DNA of 64,000 nt, from assembly GCF_900604385.1 (NCBI RefSeq), contig NZ_LR027382.1:3022076-3086075 (forward strand), written 5' to 3'. This DNA is from Alistipes megaguti (GTDB taxonomy: Bacteria; Bacteroidota; Bacteroidia; Bacteroidales; Rikenellaceae). The notes below the pieces were generated by a model. The model worked only from the letters and a program-made list of their open reading frames with translations, made no database searches and had not been told where the DNA came from. Positions 43,566 through 51,293 of this stretch are shown in pieces. Each line of letters starts with the position of its first letter. Position 1 is the stretch's first letter. The position numbers and the translations under genes are program-made.

Positions 43566-43707
43566 GACGCCGGCCGATCAGCGACGCCGGGCCGGTCAGT
43601 GACGCCGGGCCGGTCAGTGACGCCGGGCCGGTCAGTGACGCCGGGCCGGTCAGTGACGCCGGGCCGGTCAGTGACGCCGGGCCGGTCAGCGACGCCGGAC
43701 CGGTCAG
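43566..43707. repeat. 18-bp tandem repeat, eight copies
   Basis: The unit GACGCCGGGCCGGTCAGT recurs every 18 bp (CCGGTCAG at 43592, 43610, 43628, 43646, 43664, 43682, 43700, with a variant CCGATCAG at 43574). The inner copies are identical. It starts exactly at the stop codon of the SLOG gene (43704-43706) and runs downstream of it. The rest of 43313-43565 shows nothing coding. Confidence 0.95.
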
Positions 43708-44216
43708 AAGAGTTCCGGCGCAGGGCTCAGCGGGTGAAAGGGGGCTGCAGGATGAAGATTGATCACCTCGCGGAGACGTGTCCGGGCCCTTTCGACGGTG
43801 TAGTATGTCCCGCCTTCGGGCAAACCGTCGTACCAGGCCACGACGACCTGTGCATGGGCGACCAGAAAGTCGTTGCGCCGGGCATAACAGCCGCGGTGGT
43901 ACTCCTCGGAAAGGACCTCGATGCTGTCGGCCGCGGCCAGAATCCGCTCGTAGCGAAGGCGCTGGGCCGCTGGGAAGCGGGCCGCCTGATGGCGGAACGG
44001 AACGACGGCAACGAGCCGGACCTCCGCATGCCGCTGCCGCAGGAGCAGAACCGCCTCGGCCGCCGCGAGGTCGAACCCGACGGCCATACCGCTCAGAAAA
44101 GTCCGGAAGCCACGTTCGTAAAGCGCCTCGAGAGTCGGGAGCAACAGCTCGCGAGCTTCGTCACGATAGGTGCGATGGCCGGTGAAGGCGACACAGGTGC
44201 GCGGATTGAGGATCAT
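43704..44216 (-). CDS. SLOG/DUF1273-like protein
   Basis: 170 residues, YpsA/SLOG Rossmann-like fold: CVAFTGHRTYRDE at the N-terminus (CxTGxR type), FLSGMAVGFDLAAAEAVLLL near residue 45 (the GMAxGxD nucleotide-binding motif), LVAVVPFRHQAARF, and VVAWYDGLPEGGTYYTVERA near 140 (D-G---GT). SLOG proteins are predicted to bind or cleave nucleotide-derived ligands; some are effectors or sensors. Start ATG 44216 lies 6 bases after the -7 box TATCTTTG (44222-44229, minus strand), so the mRNA is probably leaderless. The 3' end runs into the 18-bp repeats. Confidence 0.78.
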   Translation of the reverse strand: MILNPRTCVAFTGHRTYRDEARELLLPTLEALYERGFRTFLSGMAVGFDLAAAEAVLLLRQRHAEVRLVAVVPFRHQAARFPAAQRLRYERILAAADSIEVLSEEYHRGCYARRNDFLVAHAQVVVAWYDGLPEGGTYYTVERARTRLREVINLHPAAPFHPLSPAPELF

Positions 44217-44285
44217 ACGATCAAAGATAGCGCTTTGGCCCGGAGTTTGCAAGAAAAACCGCTGAATTCAAAAACTTCAGCAACC

Positions 44286-44495
44286 ATGAAAAACACAGGA
44301 ATTGCCATCGTTTCGCTCGTGGGCGGGATGATCATCGGTTCGGCTCTGACAATGTTGTTCACGCCCCAGTCGGGGGCCGACCTACGCCGCAAGATCAAGA
44401 ATTCGATCGACGACGAGATCGACCGCGTCAAGAACAAGCTCAGCGAGGTCGAGGAGCAGATCGAAGAGGCACGCTGCCGCTGCGAGGAGAATTAG
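44286..44495 (+). CDS. YtxH-domain small membrane protein
   Basis: 69 residues. One N-terminal helix with glycine zipper (IVSLVGGMIIGSALTMLFTP) followed by PQSGADLRRKIKNSIDDEIDR and a charged coiled coil (KLSEVEEQIEEARCRCEEN). This is the YtxH/gas-vesicle-like layout of stress-associated envelope proteins. The open frame extends far upstream through antisense and repeat sequence, but the ATG at 44286 gives the recognisable protein. It precedes the holin-like gene by 18 bases; the two probably form one operon. Confidence 0.82.
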   Translation: MKNTGIAIVSLVGGMIIGSALTMLFTPQSGADLRRKIKNSIDDEIDRVKNKLSEVEEQIEEARCRCEEN

Positions 44496-44513
44496 CCCTC
44501 AAAAAACCGCACG

Positions 44514-44996
44514 ATGGAGAGACACGCAACAGCCGAGGCACAAAACCGCGGCGACCGGGAGCGGCGGGAGCCCCGACGGGAGTTCCACACCCCGCCGCAC
44601 CAGCCTCTCGGGCCATCCGAGAAGAAGACCGATTCGGACGACCCGAAGGAGCGTTCCACCCTCCGCAAAGAGCGGTCAGCCGGGCGTTTCGTAGTGGTCT
44701 TTCTGCTCTTCGGAACGCTGGTCGGCATCGCCCTGCTGCTGTTGCTGACGGCGCTGGTGGTCTGGCTCTCGCAGGTCACCGGATCGTTCATCGTCGCCAC
44801 GTTGATCCTCGGCGGCGCCTTTGCCCTGCTGGCTGCGGGACTCTACCTGCTCACGATCCGCGAGGCCGTGGAGCAGATCCGCGCCCGGGCCGAAACGGTC
44901 TACGAGGTGGCACGCCTGGCCCGCACGGGCTACGAATGGCTCTCCGAAAAGATCTCGATGCTGATCGGCATCTACAATCTGCTGCGAAAAGGCTGA
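44514..44996 (+). CDS. phage-holin-superfamily (DUF1469-like) membrane protein
   Basis: 160 residues: a charged, probably disordered N-terminus (about 55 residues), then two adjacent membrane helices (FVVVFLLFGTLVGIALLLLL and FIVATLILGGAFALLAAGLYLL) and a C-terminal amphipathic segment. The double-helix core matches the YqjE/Actinobacterial holin-III-type family that accompanies YtxH genes; role unknown, possibly envelope stress. The start could be further in, as the N-terminus is low-complexity. Terminator at 45051. Confidence 0.7.
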   Translation: MERHATAEAQNRGDRERREPRREFHTPPHQPLGPSEKKTDSDDPKERSTLRKERSAGRFVVVFLLFGTLVGIALLLLLTALVVWLSQVTGSFIVATLILGGAFALLAAGLYLLTIREAVEQIRARAETVYEVARLARTGYEWLSEKISMLIGIYNLLRKG

Positions 44997-45050
44997 GAAA
45001 ACCCGACAATCCGCCCGCCCGGGAGCCGGCCGCAAACGACCGAAAACGAA

Positions 45051-45083
45051 AAGCCGGTGCCTTTGACAGGCACCGGCTTTTTT
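45051..45083. terminator. bidirectional terminator
   Basis: AAGCCGGTGCCT (45051-45062) with AGGCACCGGCTT (45068-45079), loop TTGAC, T run. It separates the YtxH/holin pair from rubrerythrin. Confidence 0.88.
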
Positions 45084-45112
45084 CATCAGGCAACCCGCAG
45101 GCTGCCGTTCGA

Positions 45113-45667
45113 CTATTTGCCGAAGTAACGCTTGTAGAGTCCTTCGAAGCCCTTGCCGTGACGAGCCTCGTCCTTGGCCATCTCGTGAACCGTATCGTGA
45201 ACGGCATCGAGGTTCTCCTGCTTGGCCAGACGAGCCAGACGCATCTTGTCCTCGCAGGCGCCGCACTCGGCCTCCATACGCTTCTCGAGGTTGGTCTTCG
45301 TATCCCAAACCACCTCACCGATCAGCTCGGCGAACTTCGAAGCGTGCTCGGCCTCTTCCCAGGCGTAGCGCTTGTAAGCCTCGGCGATCTCGGGATAGCC
45401 CTCGCGATCGGCCTGACGGCTCATGGCCAGATACATGCCCACCTCGGTGCACTCGCCCATGAAGTGGTTCTGCAGACCCTCCCAGAGCTCCTTGCTGGCG
45501 CCCTTGCCGTCACCGATCTTGTGCTCGGTTACGAACTCCATCTTCGAGTCCGACTCAACAACCTCTACGAACTTGTCCTTACCTGCCTTGCACATCGGGC
45601 ACTGCTCGGGTGCCTCGGGACCTTCGTGAATGTACCCGCATACGGTACAACGCCATTTCTTTGCCAT
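45113..45667 (-). CDS. reverse rubrerythrin
   Basis: 184 residues. An N-terminal rubredoxin domain (CTVCGYIHEG and CPMCKAG, four Fe ligands) precedes a ferritin-like diiron domain (GECTEVGMYLAM, EEAEHASKFAEL, EAECGACEDKMR, HDTVHEMAKDEARHGKGF). The domain order is the reverse of classic rubrerythrin. Such proteins act as NADH-linked peroxide and oxygen reductases in anaerobes. The promoter box TATCTTTG lies at 45721-45728 on the minus strand. Monocistronic. Confidence 0.92.
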   Translation of the reverse strand: MAKKWRCTVCGYIHEGPEAPEQCPMCKAGKDKFVEVVESDSKMEFVTEHKIGDGKGASKELWEGLQNHFMGECTEVGMYLAMSRQADREGYPEIAEAYKRYAWEEAEHASKFAELIGEVVWDTKTNLEKRMEAECGACEDKMRLARLAKQENLDAVHDTVHEMAKDEARHGKGFEGLYKRYFGK

Positions 45668-45807
45668 AATCTTTTGTACTATTAAAAGGTGTGTTAATTG
45701 CTTTTTGTTTGTTTGTCATGCAAAGATAAGAAGAGATTTCGATTTTTGTATAAAAATTCGATTGTCTTTTCTGATCGCATGATAAGCGCAGCTTATACGG
45801 GGAGGGA

Positions 45808-46737
45808 TCAGCCCCGGCGGTCGATCACCTCCTCGATCTGCGCCACATCCACGGAATCCTTGACCAGCACCCGTTTGTTGCGGTCCAGAAGGTAGAGCGC
45901 CGGAATGGCGTGCAGGTCGTAGAGCAGTTCATTGCGGATCACGCATCCCTTGTCGTAGGCATTGATCCACGACGCGGGCATCTCATCGCGATAGGCGCGC
46001 CACTCCGAGAGATCCTCGTCGGGATAGATGGCCAGCACCTGAAGCCGGCCGTGTTCGATCATCTCCGTGAGCATCGGCGACGAAGAGATCGCTTCGCGGA
46101 TTTCGCGGCACATGGCACACCCCGGATTGTTGATGAACAGCAGCACATACTCGGCATCCAGTCCGTAGAGCGTGCCGCTGCGTCCCGAAGCCAGCGTATA
46201 GCGGAAGTCGTTGGCCGGCTGACCGAGGCGGTTCTGCCGGGCGATCTGCAGATCATACTGCGGGGCGATGCGCTCGTACTCGTCGTACCACGGAGCGCGC
46301 AGCTGCGCCTCGAGCACCGGGATATAGAATTCGTCGTTGCGCAGCGGCGAGTTGGGGTCGTGCAGCACCACCTCGGCCATCTTCGAAAAGTAGTCGAGCA
46401 TCCGCCGCGAGGTCGAGGCACGCCGCATGAGCGAATCCATCGGAGCGCCGTCCGTCGGGCGGCCGCCGAGCAGAACGACATAGCGGGCATAGGCCTCAAA
46501 GAGCTGCGACGAGTCGACCCGGGTCAGGAAGAGCGTATCGGAGAAGTTGAAGCGGTCCCAATAGTGCCAGCGGAGCCACTCCTGCTGTTCGGCCGCCGAA
46601 AGGCGCGAAGGCGGAATGGCCGGCAGGAAGACGGCCGGTTGCGGGGCCGCGGCATCGGAAGCGGGCGCCTTGCGGCGGCGTCCGCATGAGGTCATCACCA
46701 CCAGCATGCACAACAGAAGGATCGAGAGTCGTTTCAT
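45808..46737 (-). CDS. DUF5106-type lipoprotein with thioredoxin domain
   Basis: 309 residues. Signal peptide with lipobox VMTSCG (Cys about 18). A helical N-terminal half (LRWHYWDRFNFSDTLFL typical of DUF5106) is followed by a TlpA-like thioredoxin domain: VLLFINNPGCAMCREI with an intact CxxC near residue 205, AIYPDEDLSEWR, and AIPALYLLDRNKRVL (cis-Pro). Probably an outer-membrane-anchored disulfide-handling protein. Promoter box TATATTTG at 46769-46776 (minus strand). Divergent from gadC. Confidence 0.83.
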   Translation of the reverse strand: MKRLSILLLCMLVVMTSCGRRRKAPASDAAAPQPAVFLPAIPPSRLSAAEQQEWLRWHYWDRFNFSDTLFLTRVDSSQLFEAYARYVVLLGGRPTDGAPMDSLMRRASTSRRMLDYFSKMAEVVLHDPNSPLRNDEFYIPVLEAQLRAPWYDEYERIAPQYDLQIARQNRLGQPANDFRYTLASGRSGTLYGLDAEYVLLFINNPGCAMCREIREAISSSPMLTEMIEHGRLQVLAIYPDEDLSEWRAYRDEMPASWINAYDKGCVIRNELLYDLHAIPALYLLDRNKRVLVKDSVDVAQIEEVIDRRG

Positions 46738-46833
46738 TGTTTGTTTCAAGCGTTTTGGTCCTGAAGAACAAATATACGCATTTCCGGCGACAATTCCACA
46801 ACCGAGGGTTCCAAAAGCCGCACCATGCGTTTT

Positions 46834-46860
46834 TTGCACGGTAGTTGCAACCCTTCGAGG
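46834..46860 (+). promoter_or_regulatory. gadC promoter element, sigma-54-like, shared with gadB
   Basis: 46834-46849 reads TTGCACGGTAGTTGCA, one mismatch from TGGCACG-N4-TTGCA, and continues ACCCTTCGAGG. It is 20/27 identical to the element before gadB (31606-31632). GadC starts at 46885, 25 bases after the expected transcript start. Confidence 0.55.
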
Positions 46861-46884
46861 CGACAAAACTCAAATCAAACCATT

Positions 46885-48414
46885 ATGGATGTAAAGAAAA
46901 CTACCACTTCCACGGGCTTCAAGCTGAGCGTCATGACCCTGGCGATCATGAACGTGACGGCCGTGGTGAGCCTTCGCGGGCTACCGGCCGAGGCGGTCTA
47001 CGGACCCTCGTCGGCCTTCTACTACCTCTTTGCCGCGATCGTCTTCCTGATCCCCACGGCAATGGTTGCCGCCGAACTGGCCGCCATGTTCTCCGACAAG
47101 CAGGGAGGCGTCTTCCGCTGGGTGGGCGAGGCGTTCGGGGCCCGCACGGGCTTCCTGGCCATCTGGCTGCAGTGGATCGAATCGACGATCTGGTACCCCA
47201 CGGTGCTCACCTTCGGCGCCGTGACCATCGCCTTCATCGGCACGAACGAGCCCCACGACATGTCGCTCGCCTCGAACAAGGTCTTCACCCTCTGCATGGT
47301 GATGGCCATCTACTGGATCGCCACCTTCATCGCCCTGAAGGGCCTCGACTGGGTGGGCAAGATCAGCAAATGGGGCGGCATGATCGGAACGATCATTCCG
47401 GCCGGACTGCTCATCGTCCTGGGCGTGGTCTACATCGCCTCCGGGGGCCACAACAACATGGACATGTCGCAGGGTTTCTTCCCCGACCTGTCGAAATTCG
47501 ACAACCTGGTGCTGGCCAGCAGCATCTTCCTCTTCTACGCCGGCATGGAGATGATGGGCATCCACGTCATGGATGTCAAGAATCCATCGAAGAACTATCC
47601 GCGGGCGATCATCATCGGCTCGCTCGCCACGGTGGCCATCTTCGTGCTGGGGACCTTCTCGCTGGGCTTCATCATCCCGGCCAAGGACATCAGCCTCACA
47701 CAGTCGCTGCTCATCGGCTTCGACAACTACTTCAAGTATCTGCACCTGTCGTGGGCCGGTCCGATCATCGCCATTGCCCTGATGTTCGGCGTACTGGCCG
47801 GCGTGCTGACCTGGGTGGCCGGCCCCTCGAAGGGTATCTTCGCCGTCGGCAAGGCGGGCTACCTGCCCCCCTTCTTCCAGAAGACCAACCGCGCCGGCGT
47901 ACAGCGCAACATCCTGCTCATCCAGGGCGCCATCGTCACGCTGCTGGCCCTTCTGTTCGTGGTGATGCCCTCCGTGCAGTCGTTCTACCAGATCCTCTCG
48001 CAGCTCACCGTGCTGCTCTACCTGATCATGTACATGCTGATGTTCTCGGCGGCCATCGTTCTGCGCTACAAGATGAAGCAGGCCCAGCGCCCCTTCCGCC
48101 TGGGCCGCAGCGGGAACGGCCTGATGTGGCTCATCGGACTGGTCGGCTTCTTCGGTTCGCTGCTGGCCTTCGTGCTGAGCTTCGTACCGCCCAGCCAGAT
48201 CTCCACGGGCAGCAATACGGTGTGGTATTCGGTGCTGGTCATCGGCTGTCTGGTCGTCGTGGCCATTCCGTTCGTCATCTACGCAATGCGCAAACCTTCG
48301 TGGCGTGATCCGCAGGCCGCCGCCGAGTTCGCCCCCTTCCACTGGGAGCAGCCCGCCCCGAAGGCTTTCCCCGCTTCGGACAAGACTCCAACCGATAAAA
48401 ACAACCGACAATAA
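46885..48414 (+). CDS. gadC: glutamate:GABA antiporter
   Basis: 509-residue APC-superfamily exchanger with 12 membrane helices. GLPAEAVYGPSSAFYYLFAA near residue 30, FFYAGMEMMGIHVMDVKNPSKNYPRA near 225 and GVLTWVAGPSKGIFAVGKAGYLP near 310 match GadC; the length equals the E. coli protein (511). The hydrophilic C-terminal tail (FHWEQPAPKAFPASDK...) could be the pH-gated plug. It imports glutamate and exports GABA made by GadB, and forms an operon with glsA 12 bases downstream. Start ATG 46885. Confidence 0.93.
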   Translation: MDVKKTTTSTGFKLSVMTLAIMNVTAVVSLRGLPAEAVYGPSSAFYYLFAAIVFLIPTAMVAAELAAMFSDKQGGVFRWVGEAFGARTGFLAIWLQWIESTIWYPTVLTFGAVTIAFIGTNEPHDMSLASNKVFTLCMVMAIYWIATFIALKGLDWVGKISKWGGMIGTIIPAGLLIVLGVVYIASGGHNNMDMSQGFFPDLSKFDNLVLASSIFLFYAGMEMMGIHVMDVKNPSKNYPRAIIIGSLATVAIFVLGTFSLGFIIPAKDISLTQSLLIGFDNYFKYLHLSWAGPIIAIALMFGVLAGVLTWVAGPSKGIFAVGKAGYLPPFFQKTNRAGVQRNILLIQGAIVTLLALLFVVMPSVQSFYQILSQLTVLLYLIMYMLMFSAAIVLRYKMKQAQRPFRLGRSGNGLMWLIGLVGFFGSLLAFVLSFVPPSQISTGSNTVWYSVLVIGCLVVVAIPFVIYAMRKPSWRDPQAAAEFAPFHWEQPAPKAFPASDKTPTDKNNRQ

Positions 48415-48426
48415 ACCATACGCACC

Positions 48427-49410
48427 ATGATTCGTAAAATCGACAAAAAGACGGTCGGCGAGGTCCTCCGGGCGGCCTACGACCACTGCAAGAGCGAAAC
48501 CAGCGGCAAGAATGCCGACTATATTCCCTTTCTGAAGAACGTGCCGTCGACGCTCTTCGGCATCGCAGCCACGCTGCCCGACGGCTCGCTTCTGACGGTC
48601 GGCGACACCGACTACCGCTTCGGCATCGAATCCGTGTCGAAGGTCCCGACGGCACTGCTCGTCATGGAGCAGTACAGCGACCGCGAGGTGCTGCACAAGA
48701 TCGGCGCCGACGCCACGGGACTCCCCTTCAACTCGATCATGGCCATCCTGCTCGAGAACGACCACCCCTCCACGCCGCTGGTCAACGCCGGAGCCATCGC
48801 AGCCTGTTCGATGGTCAAACCCGCAGGCGACAGCACGGGCAAGTGGCGCGCGATCGTCGACTTTCTCACGGCGCTGGCCGGATCGCCCGTCGAGGTGATC
48901 GACGAGCTCTACCGCTCCGAAAGCGACACCAACTTCAACAACCGCTCGATCGCCTGGCTGCTGAAGAACTACAACCGCATCTACGACCAACCCGAAATGG
49001 CGCTGGATCTCTACACGCGGCAGTGTTCGATCGGCGTGACGGCCGCACAACTGGCCACCGTGGCGGCGACGATTGCCAACGGCGGAGTCAATCCGCAGAC
49101 GGGCAAACGGGTCTTCCGCGCCGAGCTGACGCCGCGCATCGTCTCGCTGATGGCCACCGTGGGCTTCTACGAACACACGGGCGACTGGCTCTTCCAGACG
49201 GGGCTTCCGGCCAAATCGGGGGTCGGCGGCGGCATCATGGGCGTCGTACCGGGCGTCATGGGTCTCGCCTCCTTCGCACCCCCGCTCGACTCGGCCGGCA
49301 ACTCCGTCCGGGCGCAGAAGGCCCTGGCCTACATCGCCCGTGAACTGGACCTCAACCTCTTCGGCACCACCCGCTGCATGGTGACCACTCCGGCCTCGGC
49401 CGAGGTCTGA
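48427..49410 (+). CDS. glsA: glutaminase A
   Basis: 327-residue serine-dependent beta-lactamase-fold glutaminase producing glutamate and ammonia. Catalytic Ser-Val-Ser-Lys in FGIESVSKVPTAL near residue 70, NAGAIAACSM near 122, ETxFN-type site SESDTNFNNRS and PAKSGVGGGIMGVVPG near 262 (Lys/Ser). Slightly longer than the E. coli enzyme because of the N-terminus. With gadC it completes glutamine to glutamate to GABA; released ammonia also buffers acid. Terminator at 49501. Confidence 0.95.
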   Translation: MIRKIDKKTVGEVLRAAYDHCKSETSGKNADYIPFLKNVPSTLFGIAATLPDGSLLTVGDTDYRFGIESVSKVPTALLVMEQYSDREVLHKIGADATGLPFNSIMAILLENDHPSTPLVNAGAIAACSMVKPAGDSTGKWRAIVDFLTALAGSPVEVIDELYRSESDTNFNNRSIAWLLKNYNRIYDQPEMALDLYTRQCSIGVTAAQLATVAATIANGGVNPQTGKRVFRAELTPRIVSLMATVGFYEHTGDWLFQTGLPAKSGVGGGIMGVVPGVMGLASFAPPLDSAGNSVRAQKALAYIARELDLNLFGTTRCMVTTPASAEV

Positions 49411-49500
49411 CGCCGCTGCCGCAATCCGAAACGGGCCGGCAGGGGCTCGACGCCCCGGAATTCCCGGACGCACCGCCTCTCTGCCCCTCCACACAAACGA

Positions 49501-49534
49501 AAGAGCCGCAACCCTTCGCAGGGCTGCGGCTCTT
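49501..49534. terminator. bidirectional terminator
   Basis: AAGAGCCGCA-A-CCCT / AGGG-C-TGCGGCTCTT, loop TCGC, T-rich right flank and A-rich left flank. Confidence 0.85.
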
Positions 49535-49565
49535 CTTCGTATCGGCATCCGCCGCGGGAGGAGGG

Positions 49566-51293
49566 CTAAAGCGTCTCCGCCTCGACACCCTTGAACAGGG
49601 CGACATCCTCCGGCGTGGAGTTCATTACGTAAGTGTAGGCCTCGGTGATCTTGCCCTCGGCCAGTTTGGCGAAGATGCGGGCCGAAGCCTCGTACTCCGT
49701 CGCCTTGCCGGCCTGACGGGCCAGCAGGTAGCCGATGATGATGTGACCGGCCGTCTCGACCAGTCGGCGGGCATGGAAATCCTTGAAGCCCTGGGCCTCC
49801 TTCTCGCCGGCCTCGACGTGAGCCACCATCTCCGTAAACTTCACCGTCAGAGCCTTGAGCCTGGCAACCACCGGAGCCATCGTCTCCGCATACTCCTCGG
49901 CGGCATAGCGGCCGATCTGCTCGACGAACGTACCCTTCGTCACGGCGTTGATCGCCGCCACGACCTGCAACTGCGACGTACCCTCGTAGATGTTCATGAT
50001 ACGGGCGTCGCGGTACAGCCGCTCGCAGGGGTAATCCTTCATGAAGCCCGAACCGCCGTGGATCTGGATGGCGTCGTAGGCCAGCTGGTTGGCATACTCC
50101 GACGAGAAGAGCTTCACCAGCGGCGTGAAGCCGTCGGCCAGACGGTTGTAGAACTTCATCTCCTGGCGCTCTTCGGGCTCCAGCGAGCGCTCGTGCGAGA
50201 TGTGCGAGTACTGCTTGTAGACCTCGACGAAGCGAGCCGTCTCATAGAGCAGCGCACGGGCACCCTGCAGCTTGGCCTTCATGTTCGAGAGCATCTCCGA
50301 AACGGCGGTGAACTCGATGATCGGTTTGCCGAACTGTGCACGCTCGTGGGCATACTTCAGCGCCTCGCGGTAAGCAGCCTCGCACAGACCCACCGACTGG
50401 GCTCCGATACCCAGACGCGCGGCATTCATCAGCGACATGACGTACTTGATCAGACCCATCTTCCGATCGCCGACCAGCTGGGCCGGAGCGTTCGTGAAGA
50501 CCAGTTCGCACGTCGGCGAGCCCTTGATACCCAGCTTGTTCTCGATGCGGCGCACCTTCACGCCGCCGTCGCGCTTGTCATAGACGAGCATCGACAGACC
50601 GCGGGCGTCGGTCGTTCCCTCCTCCGTACGGGCCAGGACGAGCGAAACCTCGCCGTCGCCGTTCGTAATGAAACGCTTCACGCCGTTGAGCAGCCACGTC
50701 TGCCGCTCCTCCGACCAGGTGGCCTTCAGCATCACCGAACCCAGATCCGAACCGGCATCGGGCTCCGTGAGGTCCATGGCGCACGTCGCACCGGCCGAAA
50801 CCCACTTCAGGTATTTCTCCTTCTGCTCCTCCGAAGCGAACTCGTTGAGCGTCTCGGCGCAGTCCTGCAGTCCCCAGATGTTCTCGAAGCTGGCATCGGC
50901 GCGGGCCACCATCTCGTTGGCCATAACGAAGCAGATCAGCGGGAAGTTCAGACCGTCGTACTTGCGCGGGAGAGTCATGCCGCTCAGTCCGGCATCAACC
51001 ACGGCCTTCATGTTCTCGACCGTTCCCGAAGCATACTCCACGTGGTCGTTCACCACGCGCGGACCCTCGTGGTCGACACCCTCGGCATTGGGCGCGATGA
51101 CGTCGCCGCACACCTGGCCGGCAATCTCCAGCACGCGACGGTAGTTGTCCATCGCATCGTCGAAATCCTGCGGCGCGTAGTCGTAGAGATCCTTCTCGGC
51201 GAAACCGCGCTCCTTCAGCTCCACGATCTTCCGCATCAGCGGGTGATCGAGCTGGAACTGCAAATCCTTGTTATCTGAAAAGAAATTAGCCAT
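49566..51293 (-). CDS. acyl-CoA dehydrogenase
   Basis: 575-residue FAD enzyme. FAD/substrate motifs: CAMDLTEPDAGSDLGSVML near residue 172, FITNGDG, GIKGSPTCELVF, the helix SLMNAARLGIGAQSVGL, and RLYRDARIMNIYEGTSQLQ near 435 whose Glu is the expected catalytic base. It has an N-terminal extension and a C-terminal helical domain (VARLKALTVKFTEMVAHV...) like the AcdA/FadE5 long-chain group and those linked to electron bifurcation. Its ATG overlaps the etfA stop by one base, so it is in one operon with both ETF subunits, its electron acceptor. Confidence 0.93.
   Translation of the reverse strand: MANFFSDNKDLQFQLDHPLMRKIVELKERGFAEKDLYDYAPQDFDDAMDNYRRVLEIAGQVCGDVIAPNAEGVDHEGPRVVNDHVEYASGTVENMKAVVDAGLSGMTLPRKYDGLNFPLICFVMANEMVARADASFENIWGLQDCAETLNEFASEEQKEKYLKWVSAGATCAMDLTEPDAGSDLGSVMLKATWSEERQTWLLNGVKRFITNGDGEVSLVLARTEEGTTDARGLSMLVYDKRDGGVKVRRIENKLGIKGSPTCELVFTNAPAQLVGDRKMGLIKYVMSLMNAARLGIGAQSVGLCEAAYREALKYAHERAQFGKPIIEFTAVSEMLSNMKAKLQGARALLYETARFVEVYKQYSHISHERSLEPEERQEMKFYNRLADGFTPLVKLFSSEYANQLAYDAIQIHGGSGFMKDYPCERLYRDARIMNIYEGTSQLQVVAAINAVTKGTFVEQIGRYAAEEYAETMAPVVARLKALTVKFTEMVAHVEAGEKEAQGFKDFHARRLVETAGHIIIGYLLARQAGKATEYEASARIFAKLAEGKITEAYTYVMNSTPEDVALFKGVEAETL

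Noticed and set aside
43566..43707. CRISPR array
   Set aside because: Units are contiguous without spacers, only 18 bp, and there are no cas genes.
43485..44285. Plus-strand gene including GRSVTP hexapeptide repeats
   Set aside because: The frame is continuous with the YtxH protein but runs through the 18-bp array and antisense to the SLOG gene; only the part from 44286 looks like protein.
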